A DNA stretch of 6,102 bases, from NCBI GenBank assembly GCA_029261435.1, contig JAJDBI010000242.1:1-6102 (forward strand), in the 5' to 3' direction. The stretch is from Nitrospinaceae bacterium (GTDB lineage: Bacteria; Nitrospinota; Nitrospinia; Nitrospinales; VA-1). Positions within the stretch are counted from its first letter, which is position 1, and the number at the start of each line of letters is the position of its first letter. A program made the translations under genes and the position numbers. Shown here piece after piece: positions 5,738 to 6,102 of the stretch. A model generated the notes under the pieces. It did not search any database and was not told the DNA's origin. It worked only from the letters and a program-made list of their open reading frames with translations.

Positions 5738-6102
5738 AATGAACTCCAGGAATCAAAAAACTGTTTTAAGGTGGTGAAGTAAGAACCCGACATCATCATA
5801 TCGTTGTGCCCCACCCCTTCAAGAATTTCCAAATGTTTCTTTTTAGAACCCGCATTATCGTAATTCAACTTGGCTTCATGTGGAGAAATTAAAAAATCAT
5901 CCGCCCCATGCATGATTAGAAGTGGACACTTCACCAACCGAATCTTTTCACTGTTATTGAAAAGCGCGTCTTCCTCCGGTGTGGTTTTATCAATTTTTAA
6001 TCCCCTGCGCTCTACCAGTGGAATCGGATCTGCATAACCGCTTTCCAGAACACAACCTGCTACATCTGAACGTTTGGCACAAAGTTCAAGGGTCGGTGCA
6101 CT
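5734..6102 (-). CDS. Alpha/beta serine hydrolase, C-terminal 122 residues (5' end outside window)
   Basis: The frame is open from the right edge to TGA at 5734-5736, giving 122 residues. The first ones, SAPTLELCAK, match the helix after the nucleophile elbow in alpha/beta hydrolases of the GxSxGS-A type, so the catalytic Ser would lie just beyond the edge. The strand VLESGYADP (18-26), the acid motif LLIMHGADD (61-69, Asp69 the probable catalytic acid) and the histidine motif EGVGHND (95-101, His99) complete the triad. This arrangement resembles the BEM46/ABHD17-like and related bacterial hydrolases; the substrate (ester, thioester or peptide) cannot be told. A signal peptide cannot be judged because the N-terminus is missing. 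The stop overlaps the GTG start of the LRR gene by four bases, so the two are almost surely co-translated. An internal GTG at 5937 is not the true start, because homologous sequence continues upstream. Confidence 0.9.
   Translation of the reverse strand, partial: SAPTLELCAKRSDVAGCVLESGYADPIPLVERRGLKIDKTTPEEDALFNNSEKIRLVKCPLLIMHGADDFLISPHEAKLNYDNAGSKKKHLEILEGVGHNDMMMSGSYFTTLKQFFDSWSSL
5744..5747 (-). promoter_or_regulatory. Ribosome binding site of the LRR gene
   Basis: On the minus strand GGAG stands six bases before GTG at 5737, inside the last codons of the hydrolase gene. It is the best Shine-Dalgarno in the window and decides for the GTG start, since no ATG with good spacing is near. Confidence 0.75.

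Overview
The window looks like a stretch of bacterial chromosome from a free-living, probably Gram-negative organism. It is dense with protein genes, has short gaps, and is rich in signalling and protein-interaction genes. No RNA gene, mobile element, CRISPR array or replication origin is visible. The taxon cannot be fixed from this sequence. The ribonuclease-inhibitor-type leucine-rich-repeat (LRR) protein and the GAF-like protein plus hybrid-kinase pair are reminiscent of environmental lineages such as Nitrospinota, Nitrospirota or deltaproteobacteria, but that is only an impression.

Left part (1-1303): a metallo-beta-lactamase-fold hydrolase on the minus strand runs off the left edge. A 192-bp divergent gap follows, containing a credible sigma70-type promoter and a doubtful 54-codon ORF. 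Next is an unrecognised 183-residue protein on the plus strand, GC-rich at its start and AT-rich at its end.

Right part (1342-6102): four genes on the minus strand are read right to left in tight succession. They are an alpha/beta serine hydrolase (5' end outside the window), an LRR protein with a very acidic tail (start overlaps the hydrolase stop by 4 nt), a soluble GAF-like protein (starts 6 nt after the LRR stop), and a PAS-GAF-HisKA-HATPase-REC hybrid histidine kinase (starts 25 nt after the GAF-like stop). The spacing argues for one transcript with translational coupling.

The GAF-like protein and the kinase probably form a cytosolic sensing unit. The LRR protein is a likely binding scaffold and the hydrolase an enzyme of unknown substrate. 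No DNA-binding response regulator or HPt protein lies in the window, so the output of the kinase is unknown. The most interesting features are the gene combination itself and the LRR protein, whose 27-residue register is strict and broken once, where a second copy of the N-terminal cap appears to begin.
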